64,000 nt of DNA from Sternotherus odoratus (taxonomy: Eukaryota > Chordata > Testudines > Kinosternidae), in the NCBI GenBank assembly GCA_032164245.1, contig JAVMKO010000001.1, positions 61,672,892-61,736,891 on the forward strand. The letters are read 5' to 3'. The notes beneath the pieces are model-generated. The model saw only the letters and a program-made list of their open reading frames with translations. It ran no database searches and had not been told where the DNA came from. A program made the translations under genes and the position numbers. The stretch's first letter is position 1. The number at the start of each line of letters is the position of its first letter. Of the stretch, positions 38,166-50,019 are shown in pieces.

Positions 38166-38283
38166 CAGTGGTTTTCAACCTTTTTCATTTGTGGACCCCT
38201 AAAAATATTTCACATGGAGATGCAGACCTCTTTAGAAATCACAGTCTATGGACCTCCAAGGGTCCACAGGTCAAAAACCACAG
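38166..38283. mobile_element. Short hAT MITE (118 bp)
   Basis: The ends CAGTGGTTTTCAACCT and AGGTCAAAAACCACAG are inverted, flanked by GTCTAATA (38158-38165) and GTCTAATG (38284-38291), a duplication with one change. It lies 45 bp from the preceding hAT. Confidence 0.85.
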
Positions 38284-38294
38284 GTCTAATGTAA

Positions 38295-40000
38295 TGTATC
38301 AAGCAAAGGGAATTAAAAAATAAAAATAAAAAAAATTCTAGGTCTTCATACATCACAAAGAAAGAAAATGTGACACCACCTTTTTAAATCTTTTGTAGGT
38401 CAGAAGGTAGATTGTTCTAAAGCTTAAACATAACTGGGATATTTTCCCCAAAAGAGGAGATAAGCCCCCTGGGGCAGTCAAAACTGGGCCTGTCTCTTGG
38501 AGCTGCAAAGGAGACAAACTTAATGGTGGGCCTGGATAAATGCAGAAATACTTGGATAATGAATATTTCAAAACCCAGATTATCTTGGGGGGGGGGCGCA
38601 TTCTTGAAGACCACTCAGAAGCTATATCTGCAAAAAAAATAGGTCTGATCTGCTTAAGTAGCAAGGAGCATATTCTATTAGGTCTCCAACTACAGTGACT
38701 TCCTCTTCTTGGACAGACGTCTAGATTCAAATCAAATAGCTCTTCATAAGCAAAGATGATCTTAGAGAGACCATATTCCATCTAAGGCTACTTCCATGTG
38801 AAAAGTCAATAGACTAGCTATAAAACTCCATGGAACAGACATCGCTGTTTCAGACATAATCAGAGCCCATTGGGATGGAAGCTGAAAGTGCCTGCTGGTA
38901 TGTCCTTTGTCCTTCTACCCCACTTCCCCTCTCTTTGAAAAGGTTCCAGCTCCTCCTGTACACGGTGAAAGGAGTTGAGCACTCTTTACAGAGTTAGAAG
39001 TGAAAGATCATAGATTTAGCTCTTCGACCCAGCATCTGTGGATACTGGTTGATGAGCAATATAGGAGGGATCAAAAATAGCTACTGACTTTTTTTGCAAA
39101 TCATTTGTACCGTTTGGAGGACATCAAATGTTCTCGTCTCATCCTTTGTCTTGAATACTGGTCTATTCAGGAGCTCCTAGAACAGTCTACAGTCTCTCAC
39201 AATGTGGCTCACGTCATGAAAAACATGTTTGAGCTGAACAACCTGATGGTAAGTGCTCCCTTGCAATAGCATTACTTGTCAAGACAAAAAAAGAAGCCAG
39301 AGACAAAGACAGCTAAGGAAAACTTGTGATGCATGACTTGGGGTTCTCAGTTTTGATTTGACCACCTCATTATCTGATTATCTGCCCAAATAGAACAGCA
39401 AAGAATACAGTAGGCAAAGGATTCTTAAGTCTTCAATTGGGTCAATATCAGCACTTTGCAATACATTTCACTTCACTAACTGGTGGGTAATTCGGGCAGG
39501 ACCTTGTCTTATGAATCAGTTAATTATTTACCAAATTGGTGATTATGCCATTTTTAGCACATGGCCGACATGAACTGAGAGAGCAATTCTGAAAGCCTTT
39601 TAATCTTATCTGCCTTCCCATTTTTACAATCGTTTCCCCCACACACACACTCCAAAAACATGGGCGATGCACATCTTTCTCTGATCCGGTTTATTCTCAG
39701 ATTACTCCTTTCCAATGGCCTAAGCGCATAATTACCATCTTACTCTGACATATGTAAGCTAAAAGAAAACATCTTATCCCTCACTCAGTATCCTCTTCTA
39801 AGCTGGCTTTGATTTTGTTTATTGGGGGGATTGAAATATCATGTGAAAACTTGCTATAGATGGTTACAATTTTTTCCCTGAGATTACTGCTTTTTGTGAT
39901 TTAAACAAGACAGCACTGTATTCAGCTCAACTACTTTCAAACAATGTTTTGGGACACTGGACTCAAGTTTAAGTTCTGCCATCTGAATCAAAGATCATTT
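38295..40000. other. Intron, nothing recognised
   Basis: No clear repeats or coding similarity. Confidence 0.4.
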
Positions 40001-40005
40001 AGATG

Positions 40006-40147
40006 AGCAATGTCCAATACATTCGCCACCAGCTACATGTGGCTAATGCATGTGGCTTTTTTATAATGTGGGTAATACAGAAAAATTCAAAACCACAAGT
40101 GTGGCTAGCAGTGTGGCTATCATTGCATTTCTATTGGACACTGCTGA
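40006..40147. mobile_element. Possible hAT MITE
   Basis: GCAATGTCCAATACATT and TTCTATTGGACACTGC are inverted ends, with TGTGGCT motifs inside in both directions. The target duplication is unclear. Confidence 0.5.
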
Positions 40148-40222
40148 TTTAGACCTTGGGTTGATACGTTCAAGACCTGGAACAATTTTAGATTCAATGT
40201 CTTTAGAAACCAACTCTTAATA

Positions 40223-40429
40223 GTCTTCAAAGTAGTAGCCATGTTAGTCTGTATCCACCAAAACAACGAGGAGTACTTGTGGCACATTAGAGACTACCAA
40301 ATTTATTTGGGCATAAGCTTTTGTGGGCTAGAACCCACTGCATATGATGAAGTGGGTGCTAGCTCTTGAAAGCTTATGCCCATATAAATGTTAGTGTCTA
40401 AGGTTCCACAAGTATTCCTCATTCTTTTT
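40223..40429. mobile_element. Palindromic PLE-tail unit (207 bp) with target duplication
   Basis: Two copies of a PLE 3' tail meet head to head: a minus-strand arm (about 40223-40340) and a plus-strand arm (about 40344-40429). The unit is flanked by TCTTAATA at 40215-40222 and 40430-40437. Each arm carries a degraded hammerhead-like core (plus: ATGATGA, AGTGGG, GAAAGCTTATGC; minus: GTGGGTTCTAGCCCAC then AAAAGCTTATGC). Confidence 0.75.
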
Positions 40430-40739
40430 TCTTAATACTCTGTGACCAATAAATCTGAGTGACTCCAATACCAAACCAGATGAGAACACAGTTCAGCTGG
40501 GATGTCCAGAGTTCAGCAAGGATGATCTGTATTCCATAATTATACTACATTTTTTAAAAAAACACATTTGCTTGGCTTTACAGGAACAGAGTGTGAAGAA
40601 TAGAAGCATCTATCACTTGTCTAAAGTAGGGAGTTGAAGAAGTGAAAGTTCTGAAGGCATAATTTATGCCTCTACATTTTAAATTCTGTTCTAGGAATTA
40701 AAGAGCCATGAAATACTGGCAGTTGTCAATTTCCTTGAG

Positions 40740-41570
40740 ACACATGTAGGTGATTCAATATATTTTATTTTATCAACTTCTGTTGGGAAAAGCAGCTTTT
40801 GAGCTAAACAGACCTCTTTTTCAGGTTCAGGAAATGTACTCAGTGTCACAGCTAAACAGAAGGTAGAACAGATTGTTTAACAAAATCTAAGAGACCATTC
40901 ACGGTGAAGTGCCCCATTAATTAAGAGGGGATTAGTGGGTTACAGACTGTAATAAGCCATGAATCCAGTGTCTTTATTAAGACCATGATTTTTAGCATCT
41001 AGCAAAGTTATGATTTAAAGTCTCAGGCTCACCTTTGGAAGGTGTTCTTCAGATTTCCTTTGAGAACAAGGACTGAGAGGTCAGATATGGAGTGATCATT
41101 TTGTGGTAAGTGTTTGTTCACAGGTAATATTGCGTTTTTGTCTTATTTTTCTGAGAGTTCACTTGAGAACACAATGATTGTCTGGTTTCACCCACATAGT
41201 TGTTATCGAGGCATTTAGTGCCCTGTCTGAGATACACCCCATATTGTGATAGGCATGTATAGGAGCCATAGATGTAGAAAGGTGTGTTGCTGGGGGAACA
41301 CTGATCATCATAGCACTGTAGAGAGGTCTGCTGCATGTGTGCCTGTTATGACGGAGTCTTGTGCCGTTTGGAGTTGGTGTACCCTGGTCTGTGGAGAACT
41401 TGCATCTGACAATCTTGGTCAGGTTGCGGGAGGGGGGGGAAGTTGTTTGAAGGCGAGAAGGGGCTCAGGAAAGATCTCGTTCAGGATGTGGTCCCCCATC
41501 GAGTATGGCTTGTAATTGTTTCATGATACCCCATATGGGTTCCAGTGTGGAGTGGCAGATTTTGAATCAC
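40740..41570 (-). mobile_element. Penelope-like element, 3' part with GIY-YIG remnant (family 2)
   Basis: The minus strand reads CLDNNYVGETRQSLCSQV at 41118-41336, a YVGET block like that of GIY-YIG endonuclease domains at PLE C-termini. The 3' side runs toward 40740 and ends in a family-2 tail whose hammerhead core is worn (GAAA reads AAAA near 40797). The 5' side continues to about 41570. Stops break the frame. Confidence 0.6.
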
Positions 41571-41763
41571 TGGCTAAATGGAGGCATAAACAAAGCAAAA
41601 AAATAAATACTGAATTTCTACAGTAGTTAATCCTGATTATCACTACAAAAAGTTTTCTTCTCCTGCTGCTAATAGCTATTAATTAGCCTCTTAGAATTGG
41701 TATGGCAACCCCCATCTTTTCATGTTCTCTGTATATCTATATAGCTTCCTACTGTATGTTCCA

Positions 41764-41860
41764 CTCTACACATCTGATGAAGTGGGTTTTAGCCCATGAA
41801 AGCTTATGCCCAAATAAATGTATTAGTTGCCAAGGAGCCACAAGTACTCCTCGGTTTTTT
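41764..41860 (+). mobile_element. PLE tail with hammerhead-like core (family 1)
   Basis: This is the best family-1 plus-strand match: CTGATGA at 41774-41780, hairpin strands GTGGG 41782-41786 and CCCAT 41793-41797, GAAA 41798-41801, GC-TTAT-GC 41802-41809. One change (C for U at 41810) would disable cleavage. The tail continues GGAGCCACAAGTACTCCTCG. Confidence 0.72.
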
Positions 41861-41886
41861 TACAATAGTTGAGAGAGATCTCTCTT

Positions 41887-42421
41887 TAGTAGTTGGGCCA
41901 CAGTTTGCCCACGGCTGTTCTGTGGGCCACATCTGGGCGGGACTGGCTCTGGCGAGCGCGTGGGGAGGGGGGATTAATCAGGGAACAGGGGGCGTTGGAT
42001 GGGGCAGAGACTTGGGGGGAGGGTGGTCAAGGAAGGAGAAATGGGGGGTGAGGTTCCGGGGAGCAGTTGGAGCAGGGGTATGGATATGGTTCAGGGCAGT
42101 CAGGGGGTAGGTGGTGAGGTCCCGGGGGCAGTTAGGGTGAGGAATCACTAGAGGAGGTGGTCAGGGGACAAGGATATAGGGTGCTTAGATGGGGAAGTTC
42201 CGGGGGGGTGATTAAGGGCAGGGGGTGTCTGGCAGGGGTGGTCAGGCGACAAGGAGCAGGGGCGGTTAGATGGGTCGGGGATTCTGAGGAGGGCAATCAG
42301 GGGGAGGGAGTGGATGGGGCAGGTACCATGCTGTTTGGGGAGGCACAGCCTTCCGTACCTGGCCCGCCATACCATTTTACAACCCCATGTGGCCCTTGGC
42401 CAAAAAGGTTTGCTCCACCCA
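41887..42421. mobile_element. hAT-like element with G-rich interior
   Basis: CAGTTTGCCCACGGCTG...GGGCCACATCTG on the left and GGCCCTTGGCCAAAAAGGTTTGCTCCACCC on the right resemble the hAT family at 37535-38120. The interior is a degenerate GGGGCAGG/GGTGGTCAGG array. The left terminus is decayed and the boundaries are approximate. Confidence 0.5.
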
Positions 42422-42465
42422 AGTTAGAAGTATAACATGGTTCACTGGTTATGGTACTTTCCTAG

Positions 42466-43129
42466 GGGCTTGGCTACACTTGCACGTTATACCGCAATAA
42501 AGCTGCCCAGAGCACTCTACCTTACTCCCCATCCACACTGGCAAAGCACGTAGACCCCTCTGACTCCACTGCTGGAGTGCTCCTGGTACTCCACCTCAGC
42601 AAAAGGAATAACATCTGGTACATATTGGGTGAGACGCCCCAGTGACAGTGTGAACGAGGAGTTGCATTACTGCGCTCTGACTGACCTGACATCCGAAAAC
42701 ACCCCATAATCCCCTTAAGTCAAGTGGCCACCCTTCTCATTGTTGTGAAATCAGCTGCCGGAATGCGAAAGCAAACATTTACTGCTTGCTTTGAATGAGT
42801 GAGGGGGGGAGGTAGTCTGGTCTGAACTTACAAGACAGCATGCTGACACACTTAGCACCCCAAAACCCTATTCTCTCCCCCCTGAAATACACACACACAC
42901 AACACGCTCCCTGTCACACTCCTTCCTCTCCCCCCCTCACCCCCGCATTTGAAAAGCATGCTGCAGCACATAATACACCACTCTCAATGCAGCTGCAAGT
43001 GCCACAACTATGGCCAGGCCGGTGCGCTTGCAGCTGTCAGCGTGGACAGACTGCAGCACTTTCCCTAGTGCACTCTCCGAAGGCTTATTTAACTCCAAGA
43101 GCTCTATATCTGCAAGTGTAGCCAAGCCC
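42466..43129. mobile_element. Harbinger-like nonautonomous element
   Basis: GGGCTTGGCTACACTTGCA and TGCAAGTGTAGCCAAGCCC are perfect 19-bp inverted ends, flanked on both sides by TAG (42463-42465 and 43130-43132). The 3-bp flank suits PIF/Harbinger, though its usual target is TWA. No transposase is seen. A (CA)n tract lies near 42890. Confidence 0.8.
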
Positions 43130-43131
43130 TA

Positions 43132-43260
43132 GGACTCACGAGGTCTAGGTTCTACTAGCAGCTTTGCCACTGACCTGTGATGTCTCCTTGGTAGTCATTT
43201 TATTTCTATGTGCTTCTTTCCTTCTTCCACTCCATACTATTTATAGTGTAGCTCTTTCAG
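43132..43260 (+). mobile_element. MIR-like SINE fragment
   Basis: GAGGTCTAGGTTCTACTAGC ... GCCACTGACCTGTGATG ... match a MIR 5' and core region, very diverged. Confidence 0.45.
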
Positions 43261-43264
43261 GTAG

Positions 43265-44795
43265 GCACAGTCTCTTGCTATGTGTGTACATTGTACAATG
43301 GGGCCCTGATTTTCTACTGTAATAAAAATAAGTCATAGTTATGCAAACACTCTGATTTAGAGGTATACTTTCTATTTGGATGTGGTGCTTTCACCAGGTT
43401 TACTAGGAACCAAGTGGATATACCCATGACCAGAATTTAGGCCTTAAGTCTGTTCCTGACATTACATAAACTATAAAAAAAGCTTACATTTGGCTCAGAA
43501 AAAAGTATAAATTTTATAAGAATTAAGATTGTAACATCCGCTACCAACATTTACATACATTTTAAAGTTGCAATACTATATTTTGAACAAGTTCTTCTGG
43601 GGGGGCTGAGGAGTCCATACTGTTAGTTCCTACAGAACTTAATTTCCCATCCCTGTCCACACCCAACTTATTTATATTGAAAATTTTAGGCTGTGCAATA
43701 CATTCTGCAGTAGTGCTTTTAGAGGCTTATTTAGGACAGTCTTTGAAATCCTTAGCATGGCTACAACAACAAAAAAATCCAGACAACTAGCTATCATCTC
43801 ATTCTGAAGACAGAGTTTCTGCAGAACCGAACCTTCCTCTGGATGTTCCCCAGGATCTTCCTTTTGCCTTAGCAGCTCCTCCCCCCCCCCCCACCACATT
43901 TTTGATGCGTACTAAGTATTTCATAAGATTTTCAAGCCCTGAGATGACAAGTCACCTGTTCTTGAGAAAGGTGTCCCCATTCTTCATAGCAGCAGCTTAA
44001 TTTTTAAGACACTTCACTTATTGTACCTTATGACTCTGGTATTTTGTATTAACAGTCACTTAATGAAAAAGCTTTGCTGTATACTTCTGAAATTGACTTA
44101 AATGATGTTCCTCAGTTGCCATTCCATGCCCCCCTCCAAAACAGCATCCCCAACTGTGGTTTTTCTCATCCCAGAGAATTTGCTCATGGCCAAGCTCCAG
44201 CGTGCTATGGTAACTTGCTCATATGTGGGTGGCTTTCTGCTGCAAGACAGATGCCAGCTCCAGTCAGAAAATCACAAGTGACTTTTAGTCACCCATAGGT
44301 ATCTATCTTATCCAGTCAGTCCAAAGAGACACAATATTGTCCCATTAATGGGCAGATCTTGACCCACAGTCTGCCCTGCTCACAGTTCAGTATAGCAAAT
44401 GAGGACAAAATTCTACATGCACCTGAAAACAAGGTATTATCTTGGTATTATCTCGGTAGTGCTACCATTCCTGTCCTGCTGTGAAGCAAGAAAATCTGAA
44501 GCTGGAGAATATAGCAGTCTGCTGTAACAAGAGGTTACCATGTGACCAAATGGCCATGGCTGGATTGTGTTCTCCCCTAGAAAGTCAGTCCAAAAGCCTA
44601 GGTGGGAAAGTGAGCGGCTCCAGGGGGAGGGGGAAGGGGAGGGGGAGAGAGAAAAAACAACATCAGTCTCCTTGGTGCAGGCTGTTACCAATTACTGCTC
44701 TATCATCTAGCAACCATGGCGAGAAAACAGCTTTTCTGCCATCTCAACTGTGTGGACACAAAATGAATCAGTCAGTTAAGATAACTGGCTAATAA
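43265..44795. other. Intron, nothing recognised
   Basis: Homopolymer C run near 43880; no element with clear ends. Confidence 0.4.
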
Positions 44796-44799
44796 CTAA

Positions 44800-45252
44800 G
44801 GCTAAGATTTGTCCTGGCTATTTTTAGTAAAAGTCAAGGACAGGTCATGGGCAATAAACAAAAATTCACAGAAGTTGTGACCTGACTTTTGCTGTAGCGA
44901 CTCCATGGTTTCCCCCGCCACTGGTTTGGCTGGGAGCTGCAAAGCAGGCCCTCTCTGCCCAAGGCAGCTGGGAGCTGCAGGATGACCATATTTCCCAAAG
45001 AGGAAACAGGACACCCGCAGCTGCTCGCCCAGGGAGTGCCCCTTCACCTACCCGCACAAGGCTGTCCCCGGAAAACTGAGAAGAGCCCCTTCAGGAGTCT
45101 GTCACCTATTGCTGGAACCTTGCAGGGGGGCCCCTGCTGCTGGCTGCCAGCTCCAGAGTCCCGTGGCTCCAGGGGCTGAAGCGGAGAATGTCCCGGAGGT
45201 CTCTGGAAGTCACGGATTCTGTAACTTTCATGACCTCTGTGACAACATAGCC
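44800..45252. mobile_element. Harbinger-like MITE with inner insertion
   Basis: GGCTAAGATTTGTC and GACAACATAGCC are inverted ends flanked by TAA and TTA (44797-44799 and 45253-45255). Inside, GATGACCATATTTCCCAAAG (about 44981) looks like the end of another element, so a nested insertion is likely. The interior is GC-rich. Confidence 0.55.
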
Positions 45253-45259
45253 TTACTAA

Positions 45260-47285
45260 TGAGGAATCAAAATATAGATCAGGGTACAGTGTGGATGGGA
45301 TGGATGTAGGCTGGTGTATCACAGTGAGGAGTGATATCTTGATGTTCCATATTTACTCAGTGATGTGGATATCACTTTTGCATAAAGACTGTTTGGACTT
45401 AAACTAGCTGCCAAACCAAACACTCAATTTATCTCAAAAGACAAAATGCATTCTTGTTCTCCACATAACACATATCTTCATTAGAAAATATTCAGTAATC
45501 AGAATTCTGATAGCCATTTTGTTGATTCATGGAGTAGATTACTTCCAAACTAAACTGGCTTTTTAGTACAGGTTAGTAAAGGTTGTTTGAAGTTGTAGAT
45601 TTTTCTAAAGAAACAAAAACTATACATATCTTCACAAGATTCTTGCTGGGGTTTTTTTGGTCGTAACAGTAAAATTTTCATAGTGCTGTTCTGCTAGAAG
45701 TTAGTACTGCATGCAGTCCTGACCTAAAATTGTGCTGTTCTGGCACAAAATTGACTGCTGCAAATGATGCTTAAAATTAGTGTTAAGATATCTACTATCC
45801 AGTATATAACTGAAAGATCACAACACTCCCATTCAATCACTTGAGACGTTTTGACAACACTCTAAATGAGAAGACAAGAGAAGAGAATACATCTGATTAA
45901 TAGGCCAATAAGGCATCTTTTCCCCTGCACCTCTGAAACTCAAGGTGGAGGATTACTATGCTAGCACAATTTAAAATTTTGCCCTTTAAGGGGTCAAGGA
46001 AAAAAGCGTGCAGTAAAAGTTTAGACTCATTTAATGTGGCTTTAGAAATCAAGTCTTTCCTAAAAATTAGAAGAGGTTATTGTTTAAGTAAGGACTTCAA
46101 GCTATTCAACTAAAAAGTCCCATTACAGAAATCAACAGCAATGTAGCCTGGCAATGTTTTACCCGCTCAGAGTAAATTGAGGTGTAAGGTTTAAAGCGAA
46201 ACCCTGACTAAAGTCAACAGACAAGACTTCCCATTGATTTTAGACTTCACTGGAGCCAGGATTTCACTTAGTCCATACTTCCCATCATGAAAAAAAAAAA
46301 AAAAAAAAAAAAGGTGGCCAAACTGCATGTAGAATAGTATTTTAATGATTTTGTATTTAAGGATCCATTCCTGGGTTATCCTGCCATATTTTTGTCAGCA
46401 TTATAATTACAGTTTGTGGCACCTCAAGCTCAAGGGTCTGAAATTTATTCATTAACATAGGTAATTAAAAGTTATTTTTCTTTTAAAAAGGCTTTCATTT
46501 TTAACTCTTATGGATATTACAGAAACAGTGACTTCCACACATTTATGAATTAAGGACAAACTTCTACTGCAAATACATTAATACTTTCATGCAAGTGTTT
46601 CTGCCATTAAGAGATATGGAACAAGCAGAGTTAACATAAGTACAGAAGGAGGAATAGAACCCACTCTCACTTCTAGTACTGCAGTTTAGCCACAAAACTA
46701 GACTTTACTGTTTGTAACTCAATTTATTAGAAGATAATTACAGTTGCGCTGCAGGAAATTATGGTCACAGCTTGATAGTTACCTCCCTTTCAAAGGAACA
46801 GCAGAGTAATTTAAAGATTCTCATTAGTTTCACCGCTCTAAGATGCATGGGTAGAAGTTGTTGGAAGTTTCACTTCTGCTGCTCAGTGTGTTGAGAAATA
46901 ATTGTATCTGTATCTTTACAGTAGGTATGGTCTCTGGGAGGAAATAATGAAATAGGTAGACCAAATTACTTATTTTCTGCAAAAGAAAAAGATCTGAGTA
47001 GCAGCAGCATAGTCCTACTAGGAAAGTTATGAGCCACAGCAGTAGAGCTAGACCATGGGAGGAGGACTGGATGATGAAAGAAAGGGATGGTGAAAAGGGG
47101 GAAAACAGAGGAGGAGCTTGGTCACTTCTCACTGCCTCACATGCAATCCCACATCACCACCCAGTCAAGAAAGGTAAAACTATTTCTCCTCCGCAGCTGA
47201 AGAACTGGGGAAACTGGAGAAGAAAAAGTTGTATCTGGCACCCAGGTACTACTTTTCTGGAACATGTGTGGGGAAGAGAACTGGG
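45260..47285. other. AT-rich intron, nothing recognised
   Basis: A 22-base poly-A run lies at about 46290-46311. Nothing else is clear. Confidence 0.4.
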
Positions 47286-47289
47286 AGTG

Positions 47290-47515
47290 CTTAGGGGTGT
47301 CTTCACAGCAGGTTGACATCCACGGCTGGCCCACGCCAGCGGACTTGGGCTCACAGAGCTCGGGCTCCATGTAGGTTTCATTGCTATACAGATGGCTCTG
47401 GGACCCTCCCATCTTACAGGGTCCTAGAGCCCAGGCTCCAACCTGAGCCTAAAAGTCTACACAGCACGGACACAGCCCCGCAACTCGAGGAGCCTTAGTC
47501 AGCTGACAAATTAGG
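47290..47515. mobile_element. Possible MITE fragment
   Basis: TTAGGGGTGTCTTCACAGCA followed by GGCTGGCCCACGCCAGC and, on the right, GGAGCCTTAGTCAGCTGAC resemble a turtle MITE with inverted TCAGCTG/GGGCT blocks. The ends are not confirmed. Confidence 0.4.
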
Positions 47516-48366
47516 AGAGCCCAAAGCTATTGATTTCTGCAGAATTCAAGCACCTTTTGATGGGCTAGTTTTCTAGTCCTCCTACTTAATCTTATAAATT
47601 AACTTAACACAAACCAATGCTGTGTTATCTTTGAGTCAGCAAGCAGCTCCAATGGCTCTGCTGAATCAAATGGTATTCCCCAACAGCAGCATCTTGAAAT
47701 TAAGATGTGGTAAAACTAGTCACTAGCACTCCATGTAGCAGAGAAATATTCAAGGACTGTTAGTTTCACGATCATGTTACAAAAAGCTATAAGCAGAGAC
47801 AATCACTAGAGACATATACGGCAAAAAAGGTTCCAAACACAAAAAGAGACAGAAAGCTCCTTCTTTGCAACAGTTATTGGGGAAATATAATTTGAAATTT
47901 AAAGAACTGAGAGCCCATGCAAGAGCCATTGATACAGTACCCTGCTACAAGCAAGCTGGGGGTTGTCAAGGCCTAGGCTTCTCAAAAAGGCACTTCTTCT
48001 GAACCCCAAACACAGCTCCCTCTTACCTAAATTTGCCCCCCTCCAGCTCCTTCCCCCCCCCCCCCCACTAGCTAGTCTAGTAAGTTAAGATGTATGTATT
48101 TAATGCACAGTACTATATACTAATAGAAGTTTGGGAAGTATTTGTAAGATTATCACTCTTCCTGCACTGCAGCCAGAGCAAGTGCTTCATTTTAAACACT
48201 CCCAAGACCAAAATATTTTGAAATACCACAGCAGGGTCAAAATAAGCTTTCCTGGTGAGGAGTCCAGTGTTCCAATTACCCAGCAAGAAGAGGAACATAT
48301 AGGAGTTAACAGCAAGATCCTGGCCTATTTTTTGCACTGGCACTCCAGCTAAGAGGTACCAGTAAA

Positions 48367-49556
48367 TTAGGGCTGCCCAACTGTCTAATCACATAAACCC
48401 AAACACCCTTGCCCCATCCCAAACCATGAGGCCACATCCCTTCACTCCACCCCCTCTCTCCATTGCGCACTCTCCCATACCTTTTGTCATAAGTGTGGGG
48501 TGCTGTTTTGCCTGTATGGGGTTAACTTTACCTGAGAGAGGGTGATGTAAAAGCCCCGTTCCATGAGGTGGGGGGGGGGGGGGAGGGAGGTTTAGTTTCA
48601 GTTTCCTTCCGTCCCAGCTTTGGGCAACACCTATCTTCTTCTCTCTCTAGCTATGGAGAGAAAACATACTTTTCCTTCCTATATTCATAAGTAGCTGAAC
48701 TGTAAGCAAAGTGGATTTCATAAGTTTGTACCTGGTCTAGAGTGTCACTACCCTCTCAGGGGGAGAAATCTGGAGGGAGAGGTAGGGAGCTTTATATCTG
48801 TAAAGTTGTACTAGCTGTAAGTTGTTTTCTTTTCTTTATTAAACCTTCTTTGTTATAAAAAGGGTTTGGTTATTTTCATAAAGGAATCCTAGCTTTGGAT
48901 GGGGAATCCCATGGTTAGTGAGGGCTGTGTCAATCTCTCTCTCTCTCTGCTTTCAGATTGGAAAGGGAGGAGGAAGAGGATTTGTGTCTCCTAGGGTAAA
49001 AGGGGACGCTGGAGTTAAGTCTCTGTGTGGTTTTTTTCTCCCAGACAGAAAGGGAGGGGTCAGGAGGGTTACTCTCGGGTGGGGGGGGGGGGGGGGGAGT
49101 CAAGGTTCCCCTAACCCATAGTCTTGGGGTAATCACTGAGTGTTGGCAGCGGGACCCCAATTTCCCAACTGGTAGAGTGTGGGTTTTGGGGGTGTAAAGA
49201 CTTAATTTAGTCTGGAGAAGCAGCTTATAGTTAAGGAGCCATAGGAGAGACCCCCTCTGTTACCCCAGTGTTAGAGAGGGGGGAGTTTTGCTCTTCACAC
49301 CCTTATTCACTTTCATTGGATTGGGGCAGGGGGTGTGGGAGGGGAGGCCGGCTTGGGGCTGGGGCGTTTGAGTGTGGGAGGGCGCTCCAGGCTAGGCTTG
49401 GGGCAGGGCTGCAGGAGGTACAGGGTGCAGGCTCTGGGAGGGAGTTCGGGAGCAGGAGGGGGCTCAGGGCTAGGGATGCAGGAGTGGGTGAATAGTCACC
49501 GAGAGATTGAGGCTGATTCCAGGAGACTCCCAGCCAATCTGGGAAGGTTGACAACC
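48367..49556. mobile_element. hAT element split by an LTR-like insertion
   Basis: The left part (48367-48482) starts GGGCTGCCCAACTGTCTAATC and runs into CCATTGCGCACTCTCCCATA. The right part (from about 49294) resumes with TTATTCACTTTCATTGGATT and ends GGTTGACAACCCTA at 49556. The two parts together have the order of one turtle hAT, with the block between inserted later. Confidence 0.6.
48490..49293 (+). mobile_element. LTR-retrotransposon-like insert
   Basis: The block begins near TGTCATAAGTGTGGGG and ends near TTTGCTCTTCA. It has a possible TATA-like ATGTAAAAGCC near 48545, a poly(A)-region-like TTATTAAACCTTCTTTG near 48836, and a GGCAGCGGGACCCC block near 49145. It contains no recognisable coding. 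Exact ends and target duplication are unclear. Two poly-G runs lie near 48570-48585 and 49079-49098. Confidence 0.45.
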
Positions 49557-50019
49557 CTAATAAAGATTCAATATGTTCAGTTCTAGCAAGGTTTTTTTTA
49601 AAATTGCATTTGAACAAAGAGGTAGTTTTTAATCTTCAGTGCTAAATGCTAGGTCTTGTTTGTACATAAACCAAGACTTCGGAATTTTTCATATAGCTGA
49701 GAAAGGTGCTAAAGTTTGAAATAGACTGGGGGTGAGGACGACACCCCATGCCACAAATAGCAAAAAAGGAGCAATTATTTGCTGTTTTAAATTCATAATC
49801 TAAGTGAAATTAAGTATCGATAGGTTAGTCGTAGAGAGAAAATGGCCTCTTGGCACCTGTTTAATTAAATGTCTCTTCCCAAACTAACAGTAGAAACTAA
49901 ATAATAAGATTAGGCCTCCTAAGTCTTAGTCAAGTTTCCAAAACACCAGTAAGAATATCTTACTGTAACTTCCTGCACGGCAGTCAAATAAAAATAAACT
50001 TCCTTTAATATGTAAAGAA

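Noticed and set aside
37672..38323. Overlapping frames of 80-148 codons on both strands
   Set aside because: They lie in the C-rich array of the hAT at 37535-38120.
41118..41336. A host GIY-YIG nuclease gene
   Set aside because: The motif is in a broken frame inside a Penelope-like element next to its tails.
42840..43121. A 93-codon open frame
   Set aside because: It is inside the Harbinger-like element at 42466-43129, with no transposase similarity and low-complexity sequence.
49079..49098. G-quadruplex switches at the many poly-G and poly-C runs
   Set aside because: Such runs lie mainly inside transposons and vary in assemblies; nothing ties them to gene control.
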